12,500 nt of DNA from contig CAUJGJ010000313.1 in assembly GCA_963170055.1 (NCBI GenBank), forward strand, positions 4,495,479 to 4,507,978, given 5' to 3'. Below, in pieces: positions 1 to 7,401 of the stretch. Within the stretch, counting starts at the first letter, position 1; every line of letters starts with the position of its first letter. The notes below the pieces were generated by a model, which was not told the DNA's origin, searched no databases, and worked only from the letters and a program-made list of their open reading frames with translations. The position numbers and the translations under genes were made by a program. The stretch comes from Halisarca cf. caerulea (lineage: Eukaryota; Porifera; Demospongiae; Chondrillida; Halisarcidae).

Positions 1-690
1 GTACATCAAGGTAGTAGTCGGTCACTAGGTGTACATCAAGGTAGTAGTCGGTCACTAGGTGTACATCAAGGTAGTAGTCGGTCACTAGGTGTACATCAAG
101 GTAGTAGTCGGTCACTAGGTGTACATCAAGGTAGTAGTCGGTCACTGGGTGTACATCAAGGTAGCAGTCGGTCACTAGGTGTACATCAAGGTAGCAGTCG
201 GTCACTAGGTGTACATCAAGGTAGTAGTCGGTCACTAGGTGTACATCAAGGTAGTAGTCGGTCACTAGGTGTACATCAAGGTAGTAGTCGGTCACTAGGT
301 GTACATCAAGGTAGTAGTCGGTCACTAGGTGTACATCAAGGTAGTAGTCGGTCACTAGGTGTACATCAAGGTAGTAGTCGGTCACTAGGTGTACATCAAG
401 GTAGTAGTCGGTCACTAGGTGTACATCAAGGTAGTAGTCGGTCACTAGGTGTACATCAAGGTAGTAGTTGGTCACTAGGTGTACATCAAGGTAGTAGTCG
501 GTCACTAGGTGTACATCAAGGTAGTAGTCGGTCACTGGGTGTACATCAAGGTAGCAGTCGGTCACTAGATGTACATCAAGGTAGTAGTCGGTCACTAGGT
601 GTACATCAAGGTAGTAGTCGGTCACTGGGTGTACATCAAGGTAGCAGTCGATCACTAGATGTACATCAAGGTAGCAGTTGGTCACTAGGT
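1..690. repeat. 30-bp minisatellite, 23 copies
   Basis: There are 23 head-to-tail units of exactly 30 bp with no length variation, running off the left edge. Units begin GTACATCAAGG and end TCACTAGGT. All differences between units are transitions at five sites, and variants concentrate in units 5-7 and 16-23, with a homogeneous block in units 8-15. Confidence 0.97.
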
Positions 691-768
691 GTAAGTAAGC
701 TGATGACAGATGGTTTACCACTTGATGCTGTGTACAATGGAACTAGAACCTCTTATGACAAGCTCTGA
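1..768 (+). CDS. Candidate C-terminal part of a ten-residue-repeat protein (5' partial)
   Basis: Frame 1 is open from the window edge to a TGA at 766-768, about 255 codons. The first 230 codons are 23 copies of the decapeptide VHQGSSRSLG. A unique 25-residue tail follows in the same frame, beginning VSKLMTDGLP and containing an NGT glycosylation-type sequon. The repeat has no in-frame ATG, so any start lies outside the window. The other two plus frames contain stops in each unit; one minus frame is also open. Among unit variants, CTA/CTG, AGT/AGC and CGG/CGA are silent in this frame (nine occurrences), while CGG to TGG and GGT to GAT change a residue (four occurrences). A consensus-like donor GTAAGT at 691 offers an alternative in which this is an internal exon. 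The protein is not recognised. It could instead be a non-coding minisatellite that happens to be open. Confidence 0.35.
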   Translation, partial: VHQGSSRSLGVHQGSSRSLGVHQGSSRSLGVHQGSSRSLGVHQGSSRSLGVHQGSSRSLGVHQGSSRSLGVHQGSSRSLGVHQGSSRSLGVHQGSSRSLGVHQGSSRSLGVHQGSSRSLGVHQGSSRSLGVHQGSSRSLGVHQGSSRSLGVHQGSSWSLGVHQGSSRSLGVHQGSSRSLGVHQGSSRSLDVHQGSSRSLGVHQGSSRSLGVHQGSSRSLDVHQGSSWSLGVSKLMTDGLPLDAVYNGTRTSYDKL

Positions 769-1047
769 CTAGTGAAGACCTCTCTATAACAGACTGCGTT
801 TGTAGGACAGATCGATGGTTACGTGTGCAGTATGTACGTGTAGAAATAGCCCATGAATAGTGGAAAGTGCCATAAAACAACCCCCTTTCATGAATTCCCA
901 AAGTGTCTGTTAGGGAGTAGTCTCTCTGTGTATTTGGGTAGCATTTGATTTTGATATAAAGTAGATTTGGTTTCTCTGTTCACTCTCTGTAGGAAGTGGT
1001 GTTCATATTCTCCAAGTCCATTCCACCAGACATTATCAGTCTAATGC

Positions 1048-1049
<2 letters not shown>
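769..1049. other. Unassigned sequence between tandem arrays
   Basis: No gene, RNA or clear repeat is visible. If the upstream repeat frame is coding, this would be its 3' untranslated region, but no canonical AATAAA is seen; the nearest A-rich variant is TATAAA near 955. Confidence 0.4.
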
Positions 1050-1102
<53 letters not shown>

Positions 1103-1213
1103 CATGCATACGTGTATGTGTATACGTGTGTGTGTGTGTACGTGAGTGAGTGCGTGTATGAGTGTGTGTGAAAGTGTGCATATGTGTATGTGTATGTATG
1201 TGTAAGTTAGCGT

Positions 1214-1278
<65 letters not shown>
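1050..1278. repeat. Two long TG/GT microsatellites with a mixed purine-pyrimidine linker
   Basis: Pure TG tracts lie at about 1050-1096 and 1219-1277. The first ends in CGCGCGCATGCATACG, and the linker is imperfect alternating TG/TA/CG. Long alternating purine-pyrimidine DNA of this kind is a classic Z-DNA former. The open frames seen here (poly His-Thr, Cys-Val) come from the repeat and are not genes. Confidence 0.97.
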
Positions 1279-1606
1279 GAGTAAGTGCACATGCATGCTG
1301 TACGCACAGATGCTTTTTTGCATTTGTGTGCATGTGTGCCTATGTTTTTTCCACACATACTGTACTTGTATGTTATATGTACATACGTACGTACATACAG
1401 TACATACTGTATGTATATGAGTGTTGGGTGCTTACCTACGTATTATTCACATAACATGCAATATAAGCAGCCTGTTTTCTCTACTGTGCATGATGTACAC
1501 AGATATTCATGGTCTTGCGATTCGCCCGTCCTTTAGGCTCCATACATGATGGACACTTGGAGAGAAGGGTGTGACCCGGGAGAGGTGGAGTGTGTTGTAC
1601 AGTATA

Positions 1607-1608
<2 letters not shown>

Positions 1609-1664
<56 letters not shown>
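1609..1664. repeat. GT microsatellite
   Basis: A pure GT dinucleotide tract of about 28 units embedded in otherwise unique sequence. Confidence 0.97.
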
Positions 1665-1665
<1 letters not shown>

Positions 1666-1810
1666 AAGATTCAAGTTAGCTTGTACAAATGCATTGAAAT
1701 TTGCGGAATTCGATCAGCTGTGGATGATCACTTTATGTTAGTTGGCAACTTCCAATTAATCAAGTCTCAAGTGCGAATGGATTGATGTGAATTGATGTGA
1801 ATGAATGTCA

Positions 1811-2096
1811 AGTACGAGTGGATTGTTGCTAGGTAAATGGATTGTTGCTAGGTAAATGAAGTGTGAGTGGATTGTTGCTAGGTAAATGAAGTGCGAGTGG
1901 ATTGTTGCTAGGTAGATGAAGTGCGAGTGGATTGTTGCTAGGTAAATGAAGTGCGAGTGGATTGTTGCTAGGTAGATGAAGTGCGAGTGGATTGTTGCTA
2001 GGTAAATGAAGTGCGAGTGGATTGTTGCTAGGTAGATGAAGTGCGAGTGGATTGTTGCTAGGTAAATGAAGTGCGAGTGGATTGTTGCTAGGTGGA
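1811..2096. repeat. 30-bp minisatellite with 60-bp higher-order period
   Basis: Units contain GATTGTTGCTAGGTA, then AATGAAG or GATGAAG, then TGCGAGTG. From 1861 to 2080 the base after GGTA alternates A, G, A, G in successive units, so the true period is 60 bp. The first unit is shortened (GGTAAATGG followed directly by ATTGTTGC). Two minus-strand frames stay open because the unit lacks stops on that strand (TIHSHFIYLA and SNNPLALHLP repeats). I see no other sign of coding. Confidence 0.95.
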
Positions 2097-2248
2097 TGAT
2101 TGTCAAGACCCTTGATCCGAGTTACATCAGGGACTGATCTATGCGTCCATCTTTCGCTCAAACATCACTACCGTGATATGATAGACTCATTGCCACATTG
2201 ACTTACTTGTGATATAATATAACTTTCGGAACGGATCAAGTTTTGCAG

Positions 2249-2274
2249 CTGACGAAGGCCTACGCGGCCGAAAC
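2249..2274 (+). ncRNA. Hammerhead-ribozyme-like core motif
   Basis: The sequence reads CTGACGA, one A, GGCC, a TACGC loop, GGCC, then GAAAC. CTGANGA and GAAA on either side of a hairpin are the two conserved strands of the hammerhead core, and GGCC/GGCC forms the intervening helix. The extra A between core and helix is not canonical. I could not find convincing pairing for helix I, so activity is doubtful. A related motif lies at 8943-8973 on the minus strand. Confidence 0.35.
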
Positions 2275-2344
2275 GTTCTGTACATTGAATCTGTACAATT
2301 GATCTGTGCTACATGAGAATCTGCTCGGCAGTTGTTATTATATC

Positions 2345-2851
2345 ATCATCATTACCGTCTTTTGCTCAAACATCATTACCGTCTTTCGCTCAATCATCAT
2401 TACCGTCTTTTGCTCAAACATCATTACCGTCTTTCGCTCAAACATCATTCGCTCAAACATCATTACCGTCTTTCGCTCAAACATCATTACCGTCTTTTGC
2501 TCAAACATCATTACCGTCTTTTGCTCAAACATCATTACCGTCTTTTGCTCAAACATCATTACCGTCTTTTGCTCAATCATCATTACCGTCTTTCACTCAA
2601 ACATCATTACCGTCTTTCACTCAAACATCATTACCATCTTTGCTCAAACATCATTACCGTCTTGCTCAAACATCATTACCGTCTTTCGCTCAAACATCAT
2701 TACCGTCTTTCGCTCAAACATCATTACCGTCTTTCGCTCAAACATCATTCGCTCAAACATCATTACCGTCTTTCGCTCAAACATCATTACCGTCTTTTGC
2801 TCAAACATCATTACTGTCTTTCGCTCAAACATCATTTCCATTTTTTGCTCG
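2345..2851. repeat. 24-bp minisatellite with 300-bp larger period
   Basis: About 21 units of the form ATCATTACCGTC, TTTCGCTCAAAC, some with TTTTGCTC, TTTCACTC or internal deletions. A distinctive shortened unit (ACATCATTCGCTCAAAC) recurs 300 bp apart, near 2443 and 2743, with the same order of neighbours, so a block of about 12 units was itself duplicated. Isolated relatives lie at 2151-2176 and 3399-3445. All plus frames are open because the unit has no stop codon. One frame starts at ATG 2313 with a short hydrophobic stretch (MRICSAVVII) and then repeats SLPSFAQT up to a stop near 2864. Confidence 0.95.
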
Positions 2852-2946
2852 TACGTATATCTAACACTGTAACAGCTATTCTATGTGTATTATTGTAGTG
2901 TTTATAGGTATTGACTTCATAGTTGTCATAGGTAGTATTATGTATG

Positions 2947-3268
2947 TGATCACCTGCTGTATATGTGTGTGATCACATGCTGTATATGTGGGTGATCATG
3001 TGCTGTATATGTGGGTGATCATGTGCTGTATATGTGTGTGATCACGTGCTGTATTTGTGGGTGATCATGTGCTGTATATGTGTGTGATCACGTGCTGTAT
3101 ATGTGGGTGATCACGTGCTGTATATGTGTGTGATCACGTGCTGTATATGTGGGTGATCACGTGCTGTGTATGTGGGCGATCACGTGCTGTATATGTGGGT
3201 GATCACATGCTGTGTATGTGGGTGATCACGTGCTGTGTATGTGGGTGATCACGTGCTGTGTAAGTGTG
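2947..3268. repeat. 23-bp minisatellite with an E-box in every unit
   Basis: Fourteen units of exactly 23 bp begin TGATCACGTGCTGTATATG. Every unit holds a CANNTG E-box: CACGTG in most, CATGTG, CACATG or CACCTG in the rest. TGATCA is itself palindromic. Length is invariant across the array. No regulated gene can be assigned. Confidence 0.95.
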
Positions 3269-4230
3269 TGAAAGCGTGTCTTGTATGGAGTAAACAATGA
3301 GTTATGCTTTGCTGTAAATGATAGCTTGTGAGTTCATATTGAGGCGAATTACATGTTTCCGCAGTCCAATGGACGAATTGGTGCTAGCCGATGTTACAAA
3401 CGTCATTACCATCTGTTGCTCAAACATCATTGCAATCTTTGCTCACACCTCATCACGTACACTTTACATGTATGTGAGTTTCTTGTAAAGTACAGTCTAA
3501 AATGCCTAGCTTTCTTATGACCTACCAAAAAGAATGTGAGGATTGTAAAAGGGAGAAAATGACACCACTTCAAAATTGAACATCTCAAAGCTTGGACTTA
3601 CTTATTTCAAAGATTTTTGTGAAATCATTCGTCTTGAGAATTTTTATTGAATAACTCAGGAATTGAATGGGGCAGTATGAGAAGGTATGGGTGGATATAG
3701 GGCTAGACAGTTGTGGGGCTTGATGGGTACCATGTGTGCTTTATTTCTTGTGTAGTTTTATAGTTTCAGTTTTGACGCATTGGAAGCCATCCAAGAAAGT
3801 TAACGCCTGCGAAAATGTAGATCGGGCTCTTGAGTAATGGCAAAACATGGCCGCCTGCTGATATAAAAATACAAAATCCAAGATCTGCGAAAGTTTCACC
3901 CCATGGAGATTGGAGCACATATGGTATAGAGCTAGACAGCTGTGGGGCTAGATAGATATAAGGCTAGACAAATGGCAGCGAGGATTGCCGTTCACGTCAA
4001 ATGTAATGGTTAAAAGATGAAGCTTTTTCAATCCCGATATGTAACCTATACTGCTGAAAACATCAAGACAATAATCTTTGCAAACTGAATCGTTCTGCTT
4101 GTAAAGTGTCCACTGGAATCTATCCAACTGCTAGACTGGAAACAGTGAAATAATACGAGTTAATTAGTAATTTGCATGTTGCAGAAGTGGAAACTTAAAT
4201 GTCAAAATGAGCAAAAAACTGAAACAATAT
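3269..4230. other. Gene-free stretch with decayed repeat fragments
   Basis: No supported gene. Two degenerate units of the upstream 24-bp minisatellite sit at 3399-3445. A diverged direct repeat around GGCTAGACAG/TGTGGGGCT occurs at about 3693-3722 and 3922-3951. The segment at 3889-3936 (GCGAAAGTTTCACCCC onward to GGTATAG) resembles the right terminus of the 4820-5518 element. TGGAAGCCAT at 3781 is the reverse complement of part of that element, which suggests an old broken relative. Confidence 0.5.
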
Positions 4231-4731
4231 ACCGTATTTCCTCTAAAAATTCGTCCACCTAAAGATTCATCACAGCTTTTGAAAGTGTCAAAATGCCTCT
4301 AATCAATGACGAAATCATTTGGCATCGATTTGTGTCTGAGGCATTTGTTACCAGCTATGAAAGCATGCCAGTAGACTACAGTGTTCTGGAGAGCCAGAAA
4401 CAAAGTTTATATCTTTGCTTTATGGCGACTCTAGCAGTCATTCACCAAAACACTGCCGTTTAGCATCGTCATTGCCCTAAACATCGTCTACAGGAACTCT
4501 GAGGAGCTCTTCAGCTGTTCTCTAACAAATAGTGATTAAATTTCTTAGCATATACACCGTCCAAGCATCAAGTGGCTACTTTGAGCGCTGAATGAGCGGC
4601 CATTTTTATTGTAATTTTCGTCACCTGCCTTTACGGTTTCGACACACACAGAAAGGTAGCACATTTTACTTCTTAGTCATTAATCTGACGAAATTGAGTG
4701 AATTCGTCACGTGTCAAATTTTTAGAGGAAT
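4231..4731. mobile_element. Candidate non-autonomous inverted-repeat element
   Basis: TTCCTCTAAAAATT near the left end is exactly reverse-complementary to AATTTTTAGAGGAA near the right end, about 500 bp apart. Similarity continues imperfectly outward (CCGTAT on the left, TTGCGG on the right). No transposase frame lies between them. The short arms make this tentative; it could be the remains of a MITE. Confidence 0.4.
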
Positions 4732-4973
4732 TGCGGAAGGCAGACAATGTTTGCCACTAGCTCATTGGGTCCATGCTGTTCAGTACATACATACGTGGTG
4801 AGAACGTTGTGTGTCTCTGTACTGTATGCGCTTAAATTTTCGTGGGATGAAACTTTCGCGGATGGCCGATTTTCAATTTTTTGTGGTTTTTATTTTTGCG
4901 GATCCCCCTTTAATCCTTCCTTTTATTTAGCCTTTTACTGACCTAAACTTCGTTAGTTTGCGCATGAATTTTT

Positions 4974-4998
4974 TAGGGGCTGCCACAGGCAGCCCCTA
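4974..4998. repeat. Perfect 11-bp hairpin
   Basis: TAGGGGCTGCC and GGCAGCCCCTA are perfect inverted repeats separated by ACA, inside the 4820-5518 element. Confidence 0.85.
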
Positions 4999-5037
4999 TA
5001 TTGTTTTCATTTGGACTTCCGGTGTGTAATGCTCGTC

Positions 5038-5040
<3 letters not shown>

Positions 5041-5076
<36 letters not shown>
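5041..5076. repeat. TA microsatellite
   Basis: About 18 TA units inside the inverted-repeat element. Confidence 0.95.
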
Positions 5077-5080
<4 letters not shown>

Positions 5081-5160
5081 GGATTTGAAAAAAAGTCTTA
5101 TAATAGAGAATTTATATAATAGTAATAGAGAAGTATGAATTTATACAGGAGTGAGTTATA

Positions 5161-5216
5161 GGAATTGTTTTGAAAACAATTGCCAAATATGGTAATTGTT
5201 TTCAAAACAATTGTCC
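5161..5216. repeat. Paired 19-bp palindromes
   Basis: AATTGTTTTGAAAACAATT at 5163-5181 and its exact reverse complement at 5194-5212 are each palindromic apart from the centre base. The pair is separated by 12 bp and flanked by GGA and TCC, giving a cruciform-prone block. Confidence 0.85.
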
Positions 5217-5277
5217 AGTTACAATAAACAGTATATTCAATGAATGTTCAGCTGTGCACTTACACTCCAATGCTTAG

Positions 5278-5335
5278 CAAGTGATTCGAGTGCGTGGGGC
5301 GGCAGCCCCCACGAGTTTTTAACTCGAATTACTTG
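5278..5335. repeat. Long two-tier inverted repeat
   Basis: The outer arms are CAAGT plus ATTCGAGT (5278-5291) and ACTCGAAT plus ACTTG (5322-5335). They enclose an inner stem CGTGGGG (5293-5299) with CCCCACG (5307-5313). One-base mismatches interrupt the outer arms. Confidence 0.75.
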
Positions 5336-5564
5336 TTTAGAGAAAAGAGCAAAGGGCACTGCAGTGCTTCTCCACGACTCCTGTTCTTTTGACGGCCATC
5401 TTGGTCATTGCACAAGAGCTTGACCTGAATTTTCGCGGGCTTAAAATATTCGCGCATGGCTTCCAATCTGCGAAAACCGCGAAAGTTTCATCCTGTGAAA
5501 ATTTGAGTGCATACGGTAGTATAGTCGTTGTTGTCTACCTCTGGTCCTCTGCTTGTGGCTGTAG

Positions 5565-6740
5565 GATAACGTGAGGAAGCCCAAGTGTACCAAGTTCTCA
5601 TTTGCCCCAGCAGAAAATGGCTTCCAAGCTGAGATCAATGTGGAAATTGACGTTTGTCTTTCTCTTGTGACAGTGAAAGCACCAGTACCAACCTCTGCAT
5701 CATCAGACCTGCAGGCCCCATCGATGGACCTACCAACGGGAGTCCTGGGGTCAGGAATTCTGGAATCGGAAGCGGGCGTTCCTCCACTTAGCATGTCAAC
5801 TGGGTTTTTGGTCAATTCCACTGTCAAGCCTGACCCTCCAGGACTGAAAGGGATATGGAAGGATCGTTCCATCTTCAACGTAAGACCACCTACCGCCAGT
5901 CCAACAAGTGATGTGAGCCGGAGGTATTCTGCCCCACTGCTTTCAGAGGATGAGGAAAAAGATGGCTCCTCTGAATCAACATATCGGGGTCCCAATCTGA
6001 AGGGAGCTTGGGCCAGTTCAGGACTGACAGGTGCAAGTATTGTTAGCACAGGTACAAGAAGAAGTACTACAAGTGTACTTCCTGTGGAGGAAGTAATATC
6101 ACCCACACATGCCACTTCCTGTTGTTCAAGTCAGTGTCCACATTGCTTGTGTCCGCACCACGTCCCTGTTCACGGGAAGTTAGGACATGTATTGCAGACA
6201 CCACCTTGGCGTGTGTCTAGACAGGCTTCAGGTGGACAGTCAGGAGAGAGTAGTATGACAAGCAGCTATGGGTCTTACAGCAGTCAGGATAGCTGGAGCA
6301 GGTGTGTGTGTGTATGCATGCGTGTGTGTGTGTTCATGTTTGCATACACTCGTTGTGTGCATTGAAGCACAATGTACAGAGCAGTGCACCAGTATGATTC
6401 CCTCTTGTTTAGGACACCTGAAAGGTCTATGTCTACTCCGTCCAGCCGGGGAAGGTCTAGACGAGGAGCTCAGACGTATCAATCAAAACCACCCTTTGCT
6501 ACAGAGAATAGGGAAGGAGGACGAGGAAGGGGGAATTCCAGGGGATTTACTCAAGGTAGATCCTCGGAATATCCCAGAGATGAAATCCAGCGCTCACGAT
6601 CAGACGGTAGCTCCCATGTAGGCCCTTCACCGCCAAGGTCAGATTACGGTCGATCGCAGAGCGACAGAGGATCAGCCAGCAACAGGGGAAGATGGCGTGG
6701 CACAAGGGGAAGGAGGCGTAGCGGTCCTAGTAGAGAATAG
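5565..6740 (+). CDS. Unrecognised gene, last two exons; Arg/Gly/Ser-rich C-terminus
   Basis: Exons 5565-6301 and 6413-6740 join in frame into 353 C-terminal residues plus a TAG at 6738. Exon one follows CTGTAG, starts DNVRKPKCTKFSFAP and stays open for 245 codons. It ends at AGCAG before a GTGTGT donor. The 111-bp intron carries GT repeats and ends TTGTTTAG. The split codon restores R before TPERSMSTPS. The middle is Pro/Ser/Thr-rich with an acidic SEDEEKD patch, then a Cys/His cluster (CCSSQCPHCLCPHH), then SSYGSYSSQDSW. The end is basic and RG-rich (GRGRGNSRG, RGRWRGTRGRRR), typical of disordered RNA-binding tails. I do not recognise a family. Upstream exons were not found: at least 745 bp before 5565, including the TIR element, looks intronic. 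An RNA-associated role is inference from composition only. Confidence 0.7.
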
Positions 6741-7005
6741 ACAGTCCCCTCCCTGTTTCTCAGTCTTCAGTAGTAGTAACATCTATATAGCAATATCTCT
6801 AAGTTTTATTTCCATTGTAGCCCACATTTCAGCATTTGATTCCTATAAAATTCTTCTCTTCTAACCACCAGCAGGTCAGCACCGTTGTCTCTAACAGTGT
6901 ACTTTTTAGGGGTGTTTTAGTGGATTAGAATCACCAGTTGTGTTTTATCTAGTCGGTCACCTGTCCAGTTTTATCTAGTCTTTCTGTTCTTTGTATGTTT
7001 CACTG

Positions 7006-7011
7006 AATAAA
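7006..7011 (+). promoter_or_regulatory. Poly(A) signal AATAAA
   Basis: Canonical AATAAA, 266 bp after the stop codon at 6740, followed by T/GT-rich sequence suited to a downstream element. Confidence 0.7.
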
Positions 7012-7255
7012 AAAATTGTTTGATTCTGATTTTTTGATATCTAGAAACCTCAAATACAATCTCCTAAAATCTGATTTGTGTAATTTATCATTCGCCTTTC
7101 CTTTTTCTTTGTTTACTGTGTTTGTATTTATATTCATATTCTATTATTTACACTTAGTCTTGGACTCAATTTATGTATAGTTGTGTTCCTTCTGTTTGAT
7201 TGGAAATGTATGATATTTGCATTGACAATTCTCTCGTACACAGGCTGTGGTAGTC

Positions 7256-7310
7256 CTGCTGGCACCATTCTGTTGGCAGCCCCTGCATGGGCCCCATTTT
7301 GTTGGTATAG
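7256..7310. repeat. Left inverted flank of the retrotransposon fragment
   Basis: CCATTCTGTTGGC followed by AGCCCCTGCATGG is similar, in inverted orientation, to 8776-8797 (GCATGGCTCGCCAACAGAATGG). The two copies bracket both TA tracts and the retrotransposon fragment. Confidence 0.55.
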
Positions 7311-7342
7311 TTATAGATATAGTTTAATAATAATAATATAAT

Positions 7343-7346
<4 letters not shown>

Positions 7347-7395
<49 letters not shown>
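7347..7395. repeat. TA microsatellite
   Basis: About 24 TA units after AATAATAATATAATAAGG, immediately upstream of the retrotransposon coding fragment. Confidence 0.95.
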
Positions 7396-7400
<5 letters not shown>

Positions 7401-7401
7401 C

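Larger units (their letters stand above)
4820..5518. mobile_element. MITE-like element with 42-bp terminal inverted repeats
   Basis: The left end (4820-4861, from TACTGTATGCGC to GAAACTTTCGCGG) and the reverse complement of the right end (5477-5518, from TACCGTATGCACT to GAAACTTTCGCGG) match at 36 of 42 positions, and all six differences are transitions. Both ends finish in TA, compatible with a TA target duplication as in Tc1/mariner-type elements. No transposase is encoded, so it would be mobilised in trans. It holds a TA microsatellite and three strong hairpin sequences. Its right end is 46 bp upstream of an exon, so it sits in the intron or 5' flank of that gene. Confidence 0.7.

Noticed and set aside
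1..690. CRISPR array
   Set aside because: Units are contiguous 30-bp repeats with no unique spacers, and the genome is animal-like.
980..1420. Open frames of His-Thr or Cys-Val repeats on both strands
   Set aside because: They are translations of TG/CA microsatellites with no other coding support.
1756..2161. Minus-strand repeat proteins (TIHSHFIYLA, SNNPLALHLP)
   Set aside because: Two overlapping frames are open simply because the unit lacks stops on that strand; no unique flanking coding sequence or splice context was seen.
5652..5673. 22-nt GT...AG segment inside the 5565-6301 exon
   Set aside because: Too short for an animal intron, and removal would break the reading frame.
5441..6115. 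224-residue minus-strand open frame
   Set aside because: It is antisense to the well-supported plus-strand exon, lacks motifs, and overlaps the TIR of the MITE.
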